DNA of 64,000 nucleotides from Septoria linicola. Its lineage: Eukaryota > Ascomycota > Dothideomycetes > Mycosphaerellales > Mycosphaerellaceae. The notes beneath the pieces are model-generated. The model was not told the DNA's origin. It ran no database searches and was given only the letters and a program-made list of their open reading frames with translations. The stretch lies in assembly GCA_024114885.1 (NCBI GenBank), contig CP099428.1, positions 1,921,459-1,985,458 on the forward strand. Reading direction: 5' to 3'. Each line of letters opens with the position of its first letter. The first letter of the stretch is position 1. Positions 47,653 through 61,582 of this stretch are shown one piece after another. A program made the translations under genes and the position numbers.

Positions 47653-48749
47653 GCGTTTCGCTCGCTACCTACCTACGCCCCTTATACTCTACTCGCGCCT
47701 ATATAGGCTATAGTCAAATTCTTGCTTCTTACCTATAGGTACTATACGACCCGCTTAGTAAGCGTATATAAATAATATAGTTCACGCTTCGATATATCCT
47801 AAATACCTTAGTGATTTTCTTACTTTCTTAAATTTGAAGTTTGCCTCTATATATAAGTTTAGCGCTTAGTACTTAGTATCGCTGTATTAGTACCTTAGCG
47901 TATTAGTGCCTTAGCGCTTCTATCTTACTACGCGCTCGCTTACGCGCTACGCTTCGAATACGTCTAGTACTATATAGCTACTAATATATTCTTTAGGTTC
48001 CTACTAGTCGTACTCTTTAGGCTAGCTCTACTAGCGGATTAAGTACTAGCGTACGCTCTTCTTTACTCGAGTTCTAAGAATCTTCTTAACTTCCTATTTA
48101 CTCTAGTAGTCCGCGAGTAGTATACTCTCTACCTGCGTCTCGCTACCCTTCTAAGGTTCTAGAAGCGATATATAAAATACGTTATAGATAAGAGCGTCTA
48201 GTAGTAGGGCTAAGCGGTACGCCTACTTCCCTACTACGTTAATTACCTTAAAAGGCCTAGTAAACTTATCTACTAACTTCTTCGAAGGAACCTTTAATCG
48301 TAGGTTCTTTATCGATAGTAAGACTATATCGCCGACCTTATATTCCTTAGCCTAATACCTATTATTAAAGTACCTAGCCTACGCCTCGCTTACTTCTCGC
48401 TAGCGTTTACTTAGCGTCTTATAGTTCTTCTTTAATCTTTCTATAGCTTTCTTAGTAGCTAGTACCTCCCTTTTAGGAAGCGCGCCTCGAGCTTCTCGCC
48501 TACTCGTCGCTAGCTCCGGATTAAAACTATATAGCGCTATAAATAGTAACACCTTTAGTATTATATACGTACTATTATTATATACGAACTCGGCTTATAC
48601 TAATAGGTCTGCCTAGTTATCTTGTTACTCTACGTAGTAGATACGTAGGTAAGTCTTAAGCGTCTAATTCGCTCTTTTAGTTTACTTGTCCGTTTACGGA
48701 TAAAATACTATACTTAGCTTACGCTTTATATACGCCTTATAGTAGAAGT

Positions 48750-49027
48750 TATTAAAAGTGGAGGGCGTTTATAGATACTATACAATGTCAAGGAGGGTAT
48801 AGCGTAGTAAAGAAGAATAGGGGATTAATCTTAAACTAACTTATATATATAGTATAGTAGTAATATACTAGGAACTAAATACAAAGTTGATTTTGTTATT
48901 TATCTAAGAAGAGAAGAAAGAGAAGCAAGATATACCTCTTACTAAGCCTTAGGTAGATGCCTTAGGCATCTAGAACTATGCTTAGAAGTCTATATCTAGA
49001 CTAACTATCTAGGATATATTCTTAACA
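48750..49027 (-). repeat. 3' LTR of copia copy 2
   Basis: On the plus strand it begins TATTAAAAGTGG (TG changed to TA) and ends TTCTTAACA. A purine tract (GAGTAGGAG on the minus strand) lies just inside at 49,028-49,038. It differs from the other LTR at six positions by my reading, all transitions. Confidence 0.93.
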
Positions 49028-52000
49028 CTCCTACTCATACTATATAGTTAGATCTTTTAATAGATTATCTATAGTACTCAAATACTAGTCCTAATCTTGA
49101 TTAGTCATCAAGTACTTACTTTTCAGACTAATAACTAGACAGTACTAACTATTAATCTAATAAACTTTCTATACTACTATCTCCTATAAAAAGGTAAAAG
49201 AAATACCTTCTATAAGATCTTCCTCCTCTCTTATATAGGAGTGGATTGTTTAGGACATAGACTATCTAGTAAGTTACCTCTGTCCTTTCTTATAGCTAAT
49301 TCTAACAGCTCTCTAGATTCCCTAATAGTCTTTAAGGTACACTATTCTTAGCTATAGGGATCTTATATTAAGCTAGGGAGTAGAGTAACTATATACTAGT
49401 AGAGGAGATAATAGCTACTATAGAGGAGGTCTTTAACATTAACTAGTACTTAGCCTTAGAGGGTGTCTAGTTTAGCTAGGTGCTATATAGTGATATTGTA
49501 GTTAGTAATAGGTCTAATATTAGTAAGGGTATTTAGGACTTTATAAAGTCTAACTAAGGAGGAGTCAAGTAACTAAAATCTTTCTTTTAGACTCCTCTTA
49601 GTTTAACTCTAAGGCTTAGAGTTATCTTTTGTATATCTCTTATATAAGGTAGAGCTACCTTACAAACTCCTGAAACTATAGTCTATTCTTTAGCTTAGTA
49701 AGACTATCTACTACTATCTCTTTTATGTTTATATATTCTATAGAGATAAGTCTGTTCTACTAGAGCTTTCTTATAGCATTATATAAGATATTAATATATT
49801 TAGACTTGTTATGAACATGTAAGTCCTTGACTAGAGTAAGAGCAGCTTAGTTATTACCTTTTAGCTAAATTGGCCTGATTCTAGTAACAGTTTCCTAGTT
49901 ACTAAGGATCCTTGGTTAGTAAGAACATTCTCCTACTAACTCTAGGTATCTAAGCTCTCTTAAAAGAGTACTAAGGAACTGTGACTATTTTGTATATATA
50001 CCTATAGCTATATATTTAGCTTCTATTATAGATGTGGCCACAGATTTCTACTTCTTACTTATCTAGGAGATTAGTACACTATAAAGGAAGAAGATATATC
50101 CAAGGATTGAGACTCTGTTAGTCTTGTCTATTATATAGTCAGAGTCTATATATCTAGTAAGAAAGCCTTAACTATTCCTTAAGTATCTTAGACTAAGGTC
50201 TAGGTTTGATCTCAGGTATCTAGTTAGCTTCTTTAGAGCCTTCATGTGTCCTACTATTAGATTACTAATATAGGAGCTCAATCTTCTAAGGGCAAATGAA
50301 ATGTCTAGTCTTATAACAGTTATAAGCTATATCTATGTTCTAATAATAGATTAGTACTCCTATTTGTTATACCTTTCATTATTTAGTCTAGTAGGCTTTA
50401 GACTTTCATAGCTGTCTATTAGTAAAAGAGTTAGTAATACAGTCTCTTGACCTATTCCTATCTTAGCTAGGTTCTCTTAGATATAGTACTTCTAGTCAAG
50501 TTTTAGCTAGCCTTGCTGTCTGTTTCTTGTTAGTCTCATTCTAAGAATCTTGTCTAGTTCTCTAAGATCTTTAATCTTGAAGACCTTACTAAGTTAGTCT
50601 TTAAACTAGAGGACATCTTCTAGTCTCTCTATAGTAATAGGTATATTATTAATATAGATTAGGATCATTAGGTCTTTCCTTTTCTTATAGATTAGAAGAC
50701 ATAAGTCCACTTCTAATTGTCTAAATCCTATTCCTTTCAGCTTTGACACATATAGCTGATTCTAGTCTCTTATAGCTTGCTTTAGCCTATAGAGACTCCT
50801 TAGAACTTATAAGACTATACTAGTTAGTAGGTCAATACCTAGTAGTAGGATTATATAGATGTCCTTATATAGGGTGCTCTCTATAAATGTATTGTTCATA
50901 TCCACTTAGTGTAGAACTAGGTCCTTCTTATAGACCACAGCTATGAATCCTCTTAGAGTATCCTACCTAACTATAAGGGCAAAAGTCTCTATATAGTCTA
51001 CTCTATACTTTTAGGAGAACCCTCTTATAACTAGTCTTGCCTTGAACTTTTTAATAGCTCTACTAAGCTTTCTCTTAATATTAAAGACCTATCTTGAGGT
51101 AACTAGGTTAGCCCCTTTTAGTAGGACTACTATAGTCTAGGTGTTGTTACTTACAAGTATATCTAGCTCCTTCTAAATAGCTTCTTACTAGAGATAACCC
51201 TACTTAGGATCACTTACTACTTCCTTATAGTTCCTTAGGATTAGAACCTCCTATTTATATATTCCTGCTTCTTTAGTAGCTAAGAATATAATCTCTTTAA
51301 CTTCCTCTAAGAATTCTAGGTCCTATAGGATACCTAGGTTAATAGAGCTTATAGCTAAGAAGAAAGCCTAATACTCTAGGAGCATTTCCTTGTCTAGCTA
51401 ACTATTCTAATCTAGCTCAAGCCTAATTGGCTTCAGCTTCTAGTTAAATCTATTAAGTTCTTAGGATACTTTCCTCTTTCTAAGAGTTTGCCTTAGGGCT
51501 ATCTACTCCTAATCTACCTCTATAGTTTCTTAGGTAGAATTCTTAGATTCTTTCTTAACTTTCCCTTAGTCTAGGAATTTTCTATACTCTCCTACATCTT
51601 CTAGTAGAGGTGGAAGTTATATAAAGAGTTTCTTTCCTTCCTGAACCTATGCTAATAGCTAAGAGGGAGGAGGCTTCTACTAGCCTGGACTAGGAGCACC
51701 TAGGGTACTCCTACTAGCTTATAGAGTAGGCTAGCTAATAGTTCTTAGCCTTCTAACAGGTCTTCTTTCTAGAGCTGAACTAGGGAGATTCTTGATCTTG
51801 ATATTCAAGTCTAATTCTCTACCTAGCTTATCTTTAAAGAAGATTATATTAGTATGCTACTTAATAGCCTTCATGTCTGGCTCTTAGAACTTCTATACCT
51901 TTACTATATTATTATAGTATCTAACAAACATAGTATCCTTTCCTCTATTTATTAGTTTATTACTCCTTGCCTACTAAGGCTATACTCTTGTATCTATGTA

Positions 52001-54708
52001 TACTACAGCTCTATATCCCTATACCTTGAGGTAGGAGACTATTAGTTTGATCCTATTAAAAGCTTTATTAGGTGAGAGCTTGAATCCCTCAATATTAGGT
52101 CTATTTAGAAGCTTGTTCCTTATATACACCTATACTTCAAGGGCTTCTAGCTAAAACTTAATAGGCATCTTACTTTCTTTAAGTATTACTCTAATAGAGG
52201 CCTCTAATGTTTGGATAGACCTCTTAACTACTCTATTCTAGAGTGAATTATAGGCCTTAGTTAGCTTAAGGGTGATTCTAAAGTCCTTCTCTTACTATTT
52301 GATTAAAGTAGTGATCTCTCTAGTATTATTAGCCCTTATAGACTTGAGGAGTACTACTGACTACCTTTCTACCTTGATCCTCTAGTTCTAAAGAGTAGTT
52401 AGTATATCTGATCTAGCCTTGAGTAGAAATGCCTATTTCTTTCTTAAGAAGTTATTAATAATCTTAAGCTACTATATAAAACCTTTTACTAATAATAGTA
52501 ATAGTCTATAGATATCTACTAATACAAGGGCTAATCTTTCAGGTCTTCTCTTAATAGACTTACCTAGGTGTTTCTTTATCTTACCTATTATATAGATCCT
52601 ATACTTATACTCTTCCTAGTTAGGAATTAGAATTCTTTCCTTTAGGTTAGTAACTTTATAAAGGTTTGAGAGTAACCCTCTTTTAAAGTGTACAAATCTT
52701 CTATACTATAGCTCTTACTATTTCAGATCCTTCTCTAATAGGGTAGTATAGGCATTGTTAACCTCTATAGGATCATATAGTAAGTAATATAACTTTTCCT
52801 ATAAAAGAGGTAATATCTTACTAATAAATAGAACACCTCTAACTAGCTTGGTCTTTATAACTGTTTAGCTATCTAGAGAGGTAAGAGTGAAATCAGGCTT
52901 CTAGACTCCAAATTGCTTACTAAACTAATCCTATAATATAAGATTTACTCTAAGATTAGGAACAAATAGTACCCTATCAAGTAGAACTTCTCCTCCTAAG
53001 ATTCTCTTTATCTATACTAGTCTAGAGTAGGTTACATAGAGGTATCCTCCTCCTACCTTGATCTATACTTTCTTCCTTAGTAGCTTTACTAATCTGAAGA
53101 AGGATAGTTAGTTAGTTATATAGGATAAGGTATAGGAATCTAAGAGCTATTCTTAGAGTAATAACTTGCCTTTAGCCTTAATTATAGAATAGGCTAACTT
53201 ATCTTGGTTATTATCTTCTAATAGGGAATTATTATTACTTCTAGAACTAGAGTGAGTTCTAGAATCAGAACTAGAACTAGACTCCTAGGCTGAAAATCTT
53301 TTCTTTAGAAGCTTTCTAGACTTTTCTATCCTTTGAAGCTACTTGCCCATTTTCTAGATAACCTTCTTTAGCTTATTATATAATAATGACTTGTAGACAG
53401 CTTTCTTAATATATCTAGCATTCCTTAGTAAAGAGGATCTTCTAACCCTTCCTCTAAGGAATAATCCCTAAGGGTCCTTCTAGTTCTTAGTACTATTTCT
53501 CTACTAGGACAGTTTCTTAGTAGTAGAGAGGTTAGGACAATCCTTCAACTAGTGCTTCCCTTTCTTATAGAGCTAGTATATTAGTAGGGACTTTCCTTAG
53601 TAGAGCTACCTAGAATAGAATATAGCTAGACCTATGTCTATCTTGTCTAGATTGTCTCTTGCCTCTTAGGACTCAAGTAGAAGGAGAACAGTGTCTATAT
53701 CTAAGGATAGTTAGGTTATAATAGTATCCTTAGCTACTTAGTATAATATAGGTAGGGACTATAGGAGATGTTTTAGCCTTTTCTCTTAGCTCTAGTAGTA
53801 GGCTTCCTAAGGATCAATCTCAGCAATCCTCTTACCTAGGCCTCTAAGGTGTCTCTATACTTCCCTAATTGTCTTATTAGGTAACATCCTAAATATAACA
53901 AACTACTTAATTAGACCTATAGTATAGGACTTTAGGACTCTATTATACTTGTTCTAGAGAATCACCTATATCTCAGCTACTAGTATAGTAACACACTATA
54001 TCTCTAGCTCTATCTTATTATCTTTACTAATACTATATCTAATACTGAACCTGTATACTATATTGTCTTTTAAGAAGTGTTGATTCTAAGTAATATATAT
54101 CTAAAGACTAGTGTCCTACTGAACTATGCATAGGTTCCCTCTAATAATTAGTTAGCTAATTGCCTAGAACTAGTCCTTTCCTTCTAGCTTATCTGTCTAT
54201 AGCTTGAACTATCTCTTCTAGTTAGTTCTGTCTAGGATTAGAATCCTTTAGCTCTTCTTGTCCTCTTAGTCTATTATAGAAATAGGTGAATAGAATAAAT
54301 GATTAGTAGAATGCTTTAGGCTAGCTAAGGATTCTAGAGAAGGGTAATTTCTTATAGTAGGGAGACTAGCTCTAAGGGACAAGGATTCCTTATATTTAGG
54401 AAATTACTAAGACTTAGATCTTTCTCTCTTAGTAGAGTTTCTATTACTAGGTAGTAGGAAGGCTAAGTGGCCTCTTCTAACTCTAGTGATACTAGGTGCA
54501 ATAGTAGAGAACTAGGTAGGTATTAATAAAGTAGAAACATACTACTATCTCATAGAGATCTTTACTAACTTATATACTACTAGGTGCAAACTAGCTTCGT
54601 TAGTAATATAGTTAGGGAAACTTCTAGGCCCTAAATGTTTTCTATAAACTATAAGGGATATAAGTAACCTATACTAATATAGGTTACTCCTATTTAGTGT
54701 ATAAACCC

Positions 54709-54720
54709 AGGCTTATAACC
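54709..54720 (-). promoter_or_regulatory. Primer binding site of copia copy 2
   Basis: GGCTTATAACC on the plus strand next to the LTR, that is GGTTATAAGCC on the element strand. It complements the initiator tRNA-Met anticodon loop after one TG-to-TA change, as in copy 1. Confidence 0.78.
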
Positions 54721-54998
54721 TGTTAAAAGTGGAGGGCGTTTATAGATACTATATAATGTCAAGGAGGGTATAGCGTAGTAAAGAAGAATAGAGGATTAAT
54801 CTTGAACTGACTTATATATATAGTATAGTAGTAATATACTAGGAACTAAATACAAAGTTGATTTTGTTATTTATCTAAGAAGAGAAGAAAGAGAAGCAAG
54901 ATATACCTCTTACTAAGCCTTAGGTAGATGCCTTAGGCATCTAGAACCATGCTTAGAAGTCTATATCTAGACTAACTATCTAGGATATATTCTTAACA
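54721..54998 (-). repeat. 5' LTR of copia copy 2
   Basis: On the plus strand TGTTAAAAGTGG to TTCTTAACA, 278 bases, both terminal dinucleotides intact. Followed by the GAAGT duplication. Confidence 0.93.
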
Positions 54999-57900
54999 GA
55001 AGTCAGACTAAAACTAACTTATAAATATAGACCCTCTATCGCTAATAATACCTATAGGCATACCGTAATACCTAATTACTTCTAATATTAAGACTCCTAT
55101 AAGGTTACTACTAGTATACCTCTTTATAGTTAGGACAAAGATAACTATCTTTATATATCGGTCGATAATAACTAGAATCGTATTATATATATATGCTCCT
55201 TACTTACTTAGTAGAAGGTCTATAATAAAATCCTAAGTTAATTCTTAAAACGGACGATCTAGTATAGGTAGCGTAGTTAGCTCGCTATATAGTCGATAGC
55301 GACGCGCCTTTACCTTCTAGTAACTTCTATAGGACTCTACGTATTATACGATATCCTTAGTTATCTCTAGCTACTAGTACTTCCTTCGTACTAGCGAGAT
55401 AGTCTTGTCCTTACTAAAATAGCCTATAAGGGTATTATCGTAATATATACGAATTACCTACGTCTATAAGGCGTAGTCCTTAGGTACGTATAGTAAATCG
55501 TCTACCTAGAGGTTCCTCTCTCTTATAGTATATTGCTCGAATCGGCCGTTATTACTTATCGCTTATAAGTATACTACGCTTATACTTAGCTTAGCCTATA
55601 CTAGCGCGCGAGTATATCTAAGGATCAAGTCTAAGACATTTACGTACAGCTCTTCGCCCTTAGTAATCACACCTACTACTCGTATAGGCGTTAAAAACTA
55701 CTACTACGAGTTAGAGTTAGTACTTCTCTCTATCGAAGAATACTATTCTTTATAAGTCGTATAGATACGAGCTACGAGCGGTCCGCCTACGTCTCTCGTG
55801 CTCTAATCGTCCTATAGCTATAACTTAGTCTATAGGGTAGGTAGAAGGTTAGTTACCTCTACTACCTTCTTAGCGTAATCGCTACGCCTCGATAGCGCGT
55901 CGGCTAGGTTTCGCTTATCTACCTAATATGTTATAACGAAGTCGAATAGGGCTAGGAATATAGCCTAATAGGCTTACCTACTAGTTAACTTCTTTACGCC
56001 TATAAACCTACGAAGGTTAGTATAGTCGACTAGTACGTCGATCGTATATAGAGCGCCTTCGAGGTACGGCCTCTACGCTTTAAAAGCCTTAACTACTATA
56101 AGAAGCTCCTTATCGTATACCTTATAATTATACTCTATAGTAATTATCTTCCTAGATATAAATATAATAGGGTACTATTTAGACCCGAAGAGTTAGCTAA
56201 GGATTATAGTAATTACGTAATTAGAGGCGTCGCTCTCGACCTATAACCTAAGCGTAGGGTTAAAGTGCCTTAGTAGCGGTACTATAGAAAAACGCTTTTT
56301 TAACTTAGTAAACGCCTACTCCTCTCGTACGGTCCACTTAAGTAGGCCCGGCTTCTTACCTACTACGGCGCCCTTAGACAACGCTATAAGTAGAGATACT
56401 ACTCTAGAGTATTTAAAAATAAAACGCTGGTAGAAGTTAGTAAACCTAAGGAAGGATTAAACCTCTACGAGCGTTATAGGCGTTAGCTACGCCGCGATTA
56501 CGTCTATCCTACGTGGATCTATCGTAACGCCTCTAGTAGTTACTATAAAGCCTAGGAAATCGACTTCCTTCTACTAGAATTTGTACTTCGTTCTTTAAGT
56601 ATAGAGTCCAAACTTCTAGAGACGCGTAAGTACGTCGTATACGTCGCGTACGTAGTCCGCGCGGCTCTTACTATAGATAAGAATATTATCAAGATATACT
56701 ACGTAGTACGTATCGACTAAACCTACTAGAGTATAGTTAATATACGCCTAGAACGTAGCTAGAGCGTTAGTTAGGCTAAATAGTATTACCTTATACTAGA
56801 AGTAGCCGTAGCGCGTATAGAACGTAGTCTTCTAGTAGTCGCTAGGCTTGACACGAATCCGATAGTATATATCTGTATAGTCTAGAGTCGTAAACTATAC
56901 AGCTCCTATAAGCCTATCTAGCGTCTTACTAATTAGAAGGAGTAGGTGCCTATTCTTGATAGTAATCTCGTTTAACCCTCGGTAGTCGATATATAGCCTT
57001 AGTTTACTATCTTTCTTTAGTATAAACAAGATAGGCGTACCCGCCTCGCTAACGCTACGCTCGATCTAATCGTACTTAAGGCCTATAGTAAGGTATTTCT
57101 TTAATTCCTCTAGCTCCTTGCCCGACTAGTAATATAGCGGCCTAAAGGGTAGAACGGTACCTAGACGTAGCTTAATCGTATACTCTACGCTATCTACTAG
57201 CTTACTCCTTATTTCTTCTATTAGGTTTAGAATATCGGAGAACTATTAGAACTTAGAGAGAAGAGAGTCGACCTCTCTACCTATCTTACTTATTACTACT
57301 ATATATATAGTTAGTATATACTTTAAGTCCTTAAAAAACTTATAGGCTTCCCTAACCTTAACGTTTTTAAAAGTATCGCTATAGGTCTACTTATCCGAGC
57401 CGCTATCGACTCGTATACGATAAGTACGCCTCTATAGCCGACCTAAGATTATATTAAAGGTTAGTATATCGTAGGTATAAAAGATTACGCCTACTATACG
57501 CTCTACTCCTACGGAGTCTACGAGCCGTACGCGTATATAATATACGCTATAATAATGCCTTAATTCCCTAGTAAACGAGGTAGCTAAGGGTAAGGTAGTA
57601 TTAGTTCGAGCTATAATACCGTGTTATAAGATAAAGGATCTTAACACTACGTTAATATTAGTAGTATTATTAAGGAGGAATTAGGCTAGCTTAAGCCTAT
57701 CCTACGCCTCGACTACGCTCTCTAGGTAAGTCGTATTTACGACTTATATAGGGAGGTATATATCGCTACTAAGCTCGGTGTCTAGAGATCGTAGTCCTTC
57801 TCTAATACCTTCTCTTTTTTCAGCGTCTCTATAGTAACCTTACGTACTAATGGCTTCTTACTATCGTCTTAGGCGCTTCGATTAGAGTAGATAGAATTAG

Positions 57901-59037
57901 TACTAATATGCCCCTTCTACTTATAGCTATAGTATTCTAAATACTTATAGCCTATAATAGAGCGAGTAGAACCTTTATCGCTAGAGCGACGTATATTATT
58001 CTCTCCTAGACTATCGTCTCGTCTACGCGTAAGAGCGTCGCTCTCTATACGCTTACGCTTCGAGTACGTATCGCGCTCGTGGTCCCTATTACTCTAGCTT
58101 CCGCCCTAGTTATACTATATAGGAATTACCCTATCGGCTTACTCTAGGCGCCTTACTAACGTAACTAAATTAGCGCGCTTACTAGGCATAGTATGATTCT
58201 TAATAATCTCTTATCGAAGCGCCGGCTTTAACTTTACGAGAAGCTAGCGTACTAGCTACGCTTTAGTATAGTCGCCTAGTTAAGACTCTAAGTAGCCTAG
58301 CTCTATAGCGAACTAGCGTACTCCTTAGCCCTTACCTTATTAGGCCTTCTTATACTCGACCGTTACGAGGATCGTACGATTCGCTTAATCCTCGATAACG
58401 TCGTAGATAAAGCGCTTGAACTTAGTCTAAGTATAGTCTAGAGGTATTACCTTAGAGTGTTCGTTATACTAGGTCTCTTACGCCTCGCCTACGAGCTATA
58501 TAATACTATATAGGACCTTCGAATCTTCTATACTAAACTCTTATAGACTATTAAGAAAGATTACTTCGAGACTATAAATAAACTCTCTCGCCTCTCGGAC
58601 TGTCTCGCTCTTAAAGGTACAAGGTTCTCTAACTTTAAGACCTTTATATTACGTATACGATACGCTATCGTGAAGTATACTACCTATAACACTAGTAGTA
58701 GCGTCGTCTTTAGGATCGCTAATATCGAGAGTACTAGGAGTAACTAAAGATAGAGATTCTAACTCTATAAGGAGCCGATTATTCTCTCGTCGTAGAGCGC
58801 GTACCTCTAAGCGACGACGTAGTTCCTAGTTCTTAGCTTCAAGCTATATACGCTCTACCTACGTACCGTCTTCGGTTATACTAGTAGACTCCTACTCCTA
58901 AACCTCGTTAGTATCTATAGGATTACCTTAATCGTCTACTTCGCCTATTACGAGCCCTAGCGGCGCCGTACCTACGTTACGTTAGGGAGCTATAGGCCTC
59001 TATAGATTACTACTCTTAGAAGGAGAAGAATTAGAAT

Positions 59038-59209
59038 TATAAAAGAGGTATATAGTAATATATAGAGCGCCCTCCTAATAAGACTATTAGGATATCGTAA
59101 GACTAATTCTTGCCTCCTTTCGGATATATACGCGTACTATAGTTATACCGTGCGCCAAGCCTACGAGCCTAAGGCGGGTCTTAGCCTTTAACCTTACCTA
59201 GCTCTTATA
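59038..59209 (-). repeat. 5' LTR of gypsy copy B
   Basis: Plus-strand limits TATAAAAGAGG and GCTCTTATA, followed by TATTA and then the continuation of unit D2. The copy is nearly identical to the LTR at 46,284. Confidence 0.9.
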
Positions 59210-60411
59210 TATTATATAGGAGCAAACTAAAATAATAGCTATATTCCTCTACTATCTTCGATTCGTAGTTAGAGGAATAGAACTCTACTACGAATTAGCT
59301 CTCTAGTAGAGCTACTACGAACGTATAATAGAGACTAGAGATATAAAGAAGTAGATCGGACTTAGCTTTAGTAATACTCTACGTAAGTATAGGTACGCTT
59401 AGATAGAGCCTCGGTTCGACTAGATAGAACTCTAATTTTATACTAATATTATAGACTATATTCTTTTTAGTAATAGCGTCCTTCGTTATTAATACCTTCG
59501 ATATAGTAGCGAAGTTAACGCTTTCTTCGATCTTATAAGGCGTATAGATCTTACCCGTTAATAGCTTAGCGAACACTCTAAATACTAGCGTATTTATAGT
59601 TAAATTATCCTTTAGCTAGTCTACCTAGTATTCGAGTAGTTCTATAAGGATATCCTCGAAGTAGTTAAATACGAGATCAAACCTAGAATACGATAAACTA
59701 CCCTAGAGAGCAAGCTTAGCTAGTCTATAGAATACTTCGAGGAGATTATAAACGACAAAATCTACTTTATTATAGGAAACTATAGCGACTTCAAGCTTAT
59801 ATAGTCTCTAGTTAGCTTCCTATTCGACTTTAATAATAGTATTCGTTATAAGTATTAGGAAGTAAAGCTATATCGAGTTCTATATTAAAGGATATATACT
59901 AGTATATCGATACTCGATAATAGTACTACTCTTAGGTATAAGTTTTAGTAACGTTTAAAAGGCTACCTATTAGACTACTACTAGATCTTACCTTATCCTA
60001 TATATAAGGTTTTAACCTAAACTATAAAGTAGGGTTAGCGAATATAGTATTTAGTCGTCCGCTAAGAGACATAGAGTACGCTAATATAGATATAGGGCTA
60101 GAAGAACTAGTAACCTAGTTAGTCTCTATTACGCCTAGAGTTTATAGACTAGTTAAGAGAAGAATAGGAAGGATAGCTACGTCTACGTAGGCCTCTAGGT
60201 AGAGAAAGGTAAGTTAAAACTACTTGTTAAGGAATATCTTACTAGCTAGTAATCGGAATATAGACTTACTAGATACTTAGTATATACTTCTAGAAGAACG
60301 TACCTTTAGAGAAAGATACTATTATAGGAATATACTACTAGAGGCATATATCTTTAGAGGAATATACTACTAGCTAGTAATTAAAGATAACTAGAGCTAG
60401 TAAATATTTTA

Positions 60412-60454
60412 ATACCTTAGGTATTATAAGCTTATATAATAATACCTAAGGTAT
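60412..60454. repeat. Perfect inverted repeat between ORF1 and ORF2 of D2
   Basis: ATACCTTAGGTA (60,412-60,423) and TACCTAAGGTAT (60,443-60,454), the same arms and spacing as in D1. Confidence 0.8.
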
Positions 60455-61487
60455 CTCTACGTACGTACGAGAAGTAGAATTCTAGTTACTTCTAATAAGC
60501 TAAGCCTAATCTAGCTATTACGATCGATAGTTAGAGCTTAATAAAAGCTTATTTCTAATATATAAATCTAGATATAAGACGTATATTCCTCTACTACTAC
60601 CGAATTTAGTAGTAATAAAGAGATTTCCTATCTTACTTATAGATTCCTTTACTTTCCTTTACTTACGCGTAATATCGCTAGCTTATTTATCGCGTATATA
60701 TAGGTATATATACTATAAACGTCGCTTTGTTTACGCTAGCTTCTAATAATATTTAATAATCTATCTTCCCTTCTCTTCTTCTTCTTCTTCTTACTTCTAA
60801 TATCTACCTCTACTTCCGCTCCTCTCTCTATCGCGTTACTAGCTAGTAATTTATTCCTCTATTTATTCGCTAGCTATATCCGTACCTCCTCCGAGTATAT
60901 TACTATCTAGTAAGTTATTTCCTATTTACTTAGAAGCTACTTAAAGCGAGCTCTAAAGATATATATAATAGTACCTTATAAGAGACAAGTTTCTAAGTCG
61001 GAACCTAATACTCTCTTAAATAAGAGAACTAAGGTCGGCGATACTATAGAGACCCTCGTAGTAGACCTACTCGACGCCCTATTACTATTCGCGACCTCGA
61101 CTACGAAGAAGGCGTAGACCCTATATAAAAAGTAAGGACCGAATACTAAGGTCTTACGTAAGAGACTAGCTACTACTTCGCTTAATAATATCCTAAGCGT
61201 AATAGTTTCACGCGACGATTTAGCTAAGAGTAGAGTAGAGACGCGAGTAAACGACTTAATAAGTATTCTAGATTCAGGTATTCGACCTACTCCTACTATA
61301 CTAACCTAGAGTATATTTACGTATAGTATTAAAGCTATATAGATTATATAGAAAGACGACAACTTAGCTAGATATATAGAGCTTAATAGCCTAGATTAGT
61401 TCCTATTAGTATAGCGTATAGTTTTTCCTACTCTAAGAGAATACTATAAGTATTTTATAGTAAGAGTTACTTCTATATTCTCTAATA

Positions 61488-61582
61488 TTACTTTAGTAGA
61501 ACGTATTACGTAGTAGAATAAACTACTAGCTAGTAGTCTATATTATCGTATTACTAGCTAGTAGTATATTCTACTAAAGTAA
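61488..61582. repeat. Foldback module 2 in D2, 95 bases
   Basis: Same 14-base ends TTACTTTAGTAGAA and TTCTACTAAAGTAA and the same inner palindromes as 39,680-39,774. Confidence 0.75.

Larger units (their letters stand above)
48750..54998 (-). mobile_element. Ty1/copia retrotransposon copy 2, nested in gypsy B
   Basis: 6249 bases, LTRs of 278 bases at both ends, 5-base duplication GAAGT (48,745-48,749 and 54,999-55,003). Gypsy A shows the empty site with one ACTTC at 23,376-23,380. Gene order on the minus strand is the same as copy 1: gag, integrase (about 52,500), RT (YINN-type palm at about 50,655-50,641), RNase H (IEAEY at about 50,030-50,004). It is inactive through many TAG/TAA. CA/TG are partly kept and CG is nearly absent, as in copy 1. 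Confidence 0.93.
46284..59209 (-). mobile_element. Ty3/gypsy chromovirus copy B, complete LTR structure, with nested copia
   Basis: Two 172-base direct LTRs (46,284-46,455 and 59,038-59,209) flanked by TATTA on both sides. D1 shows the empty site (37,400-37,420). Read on the minus strand: 5' LTR at the right; gag (about 59,030-57,900) with a CCHC-type zinc knuckle at about 57,905-57,960; RT with the YLDN palm at 56,700-56,669; RNase H; integrase, split by copia at 48,750-54,998; and a chromodomain at about 48,120-47,990 (EVKKILRTRVKK then WEP-like residues). An antisense ORF follows (46,800-47,652), then the purine tract and the 3' LTR. Without copia it is about 6.7 kb. All frames are closed by RIP stops. 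Confidence 0.92.

Noticed and set aside
59379..59576. 65-codon minus-strand frame inside the RIP compartment
   Set aside because: It has no ATG (the start is GTG), lies antisense to ORF1 of D2, and is an accident of the stop distribution.
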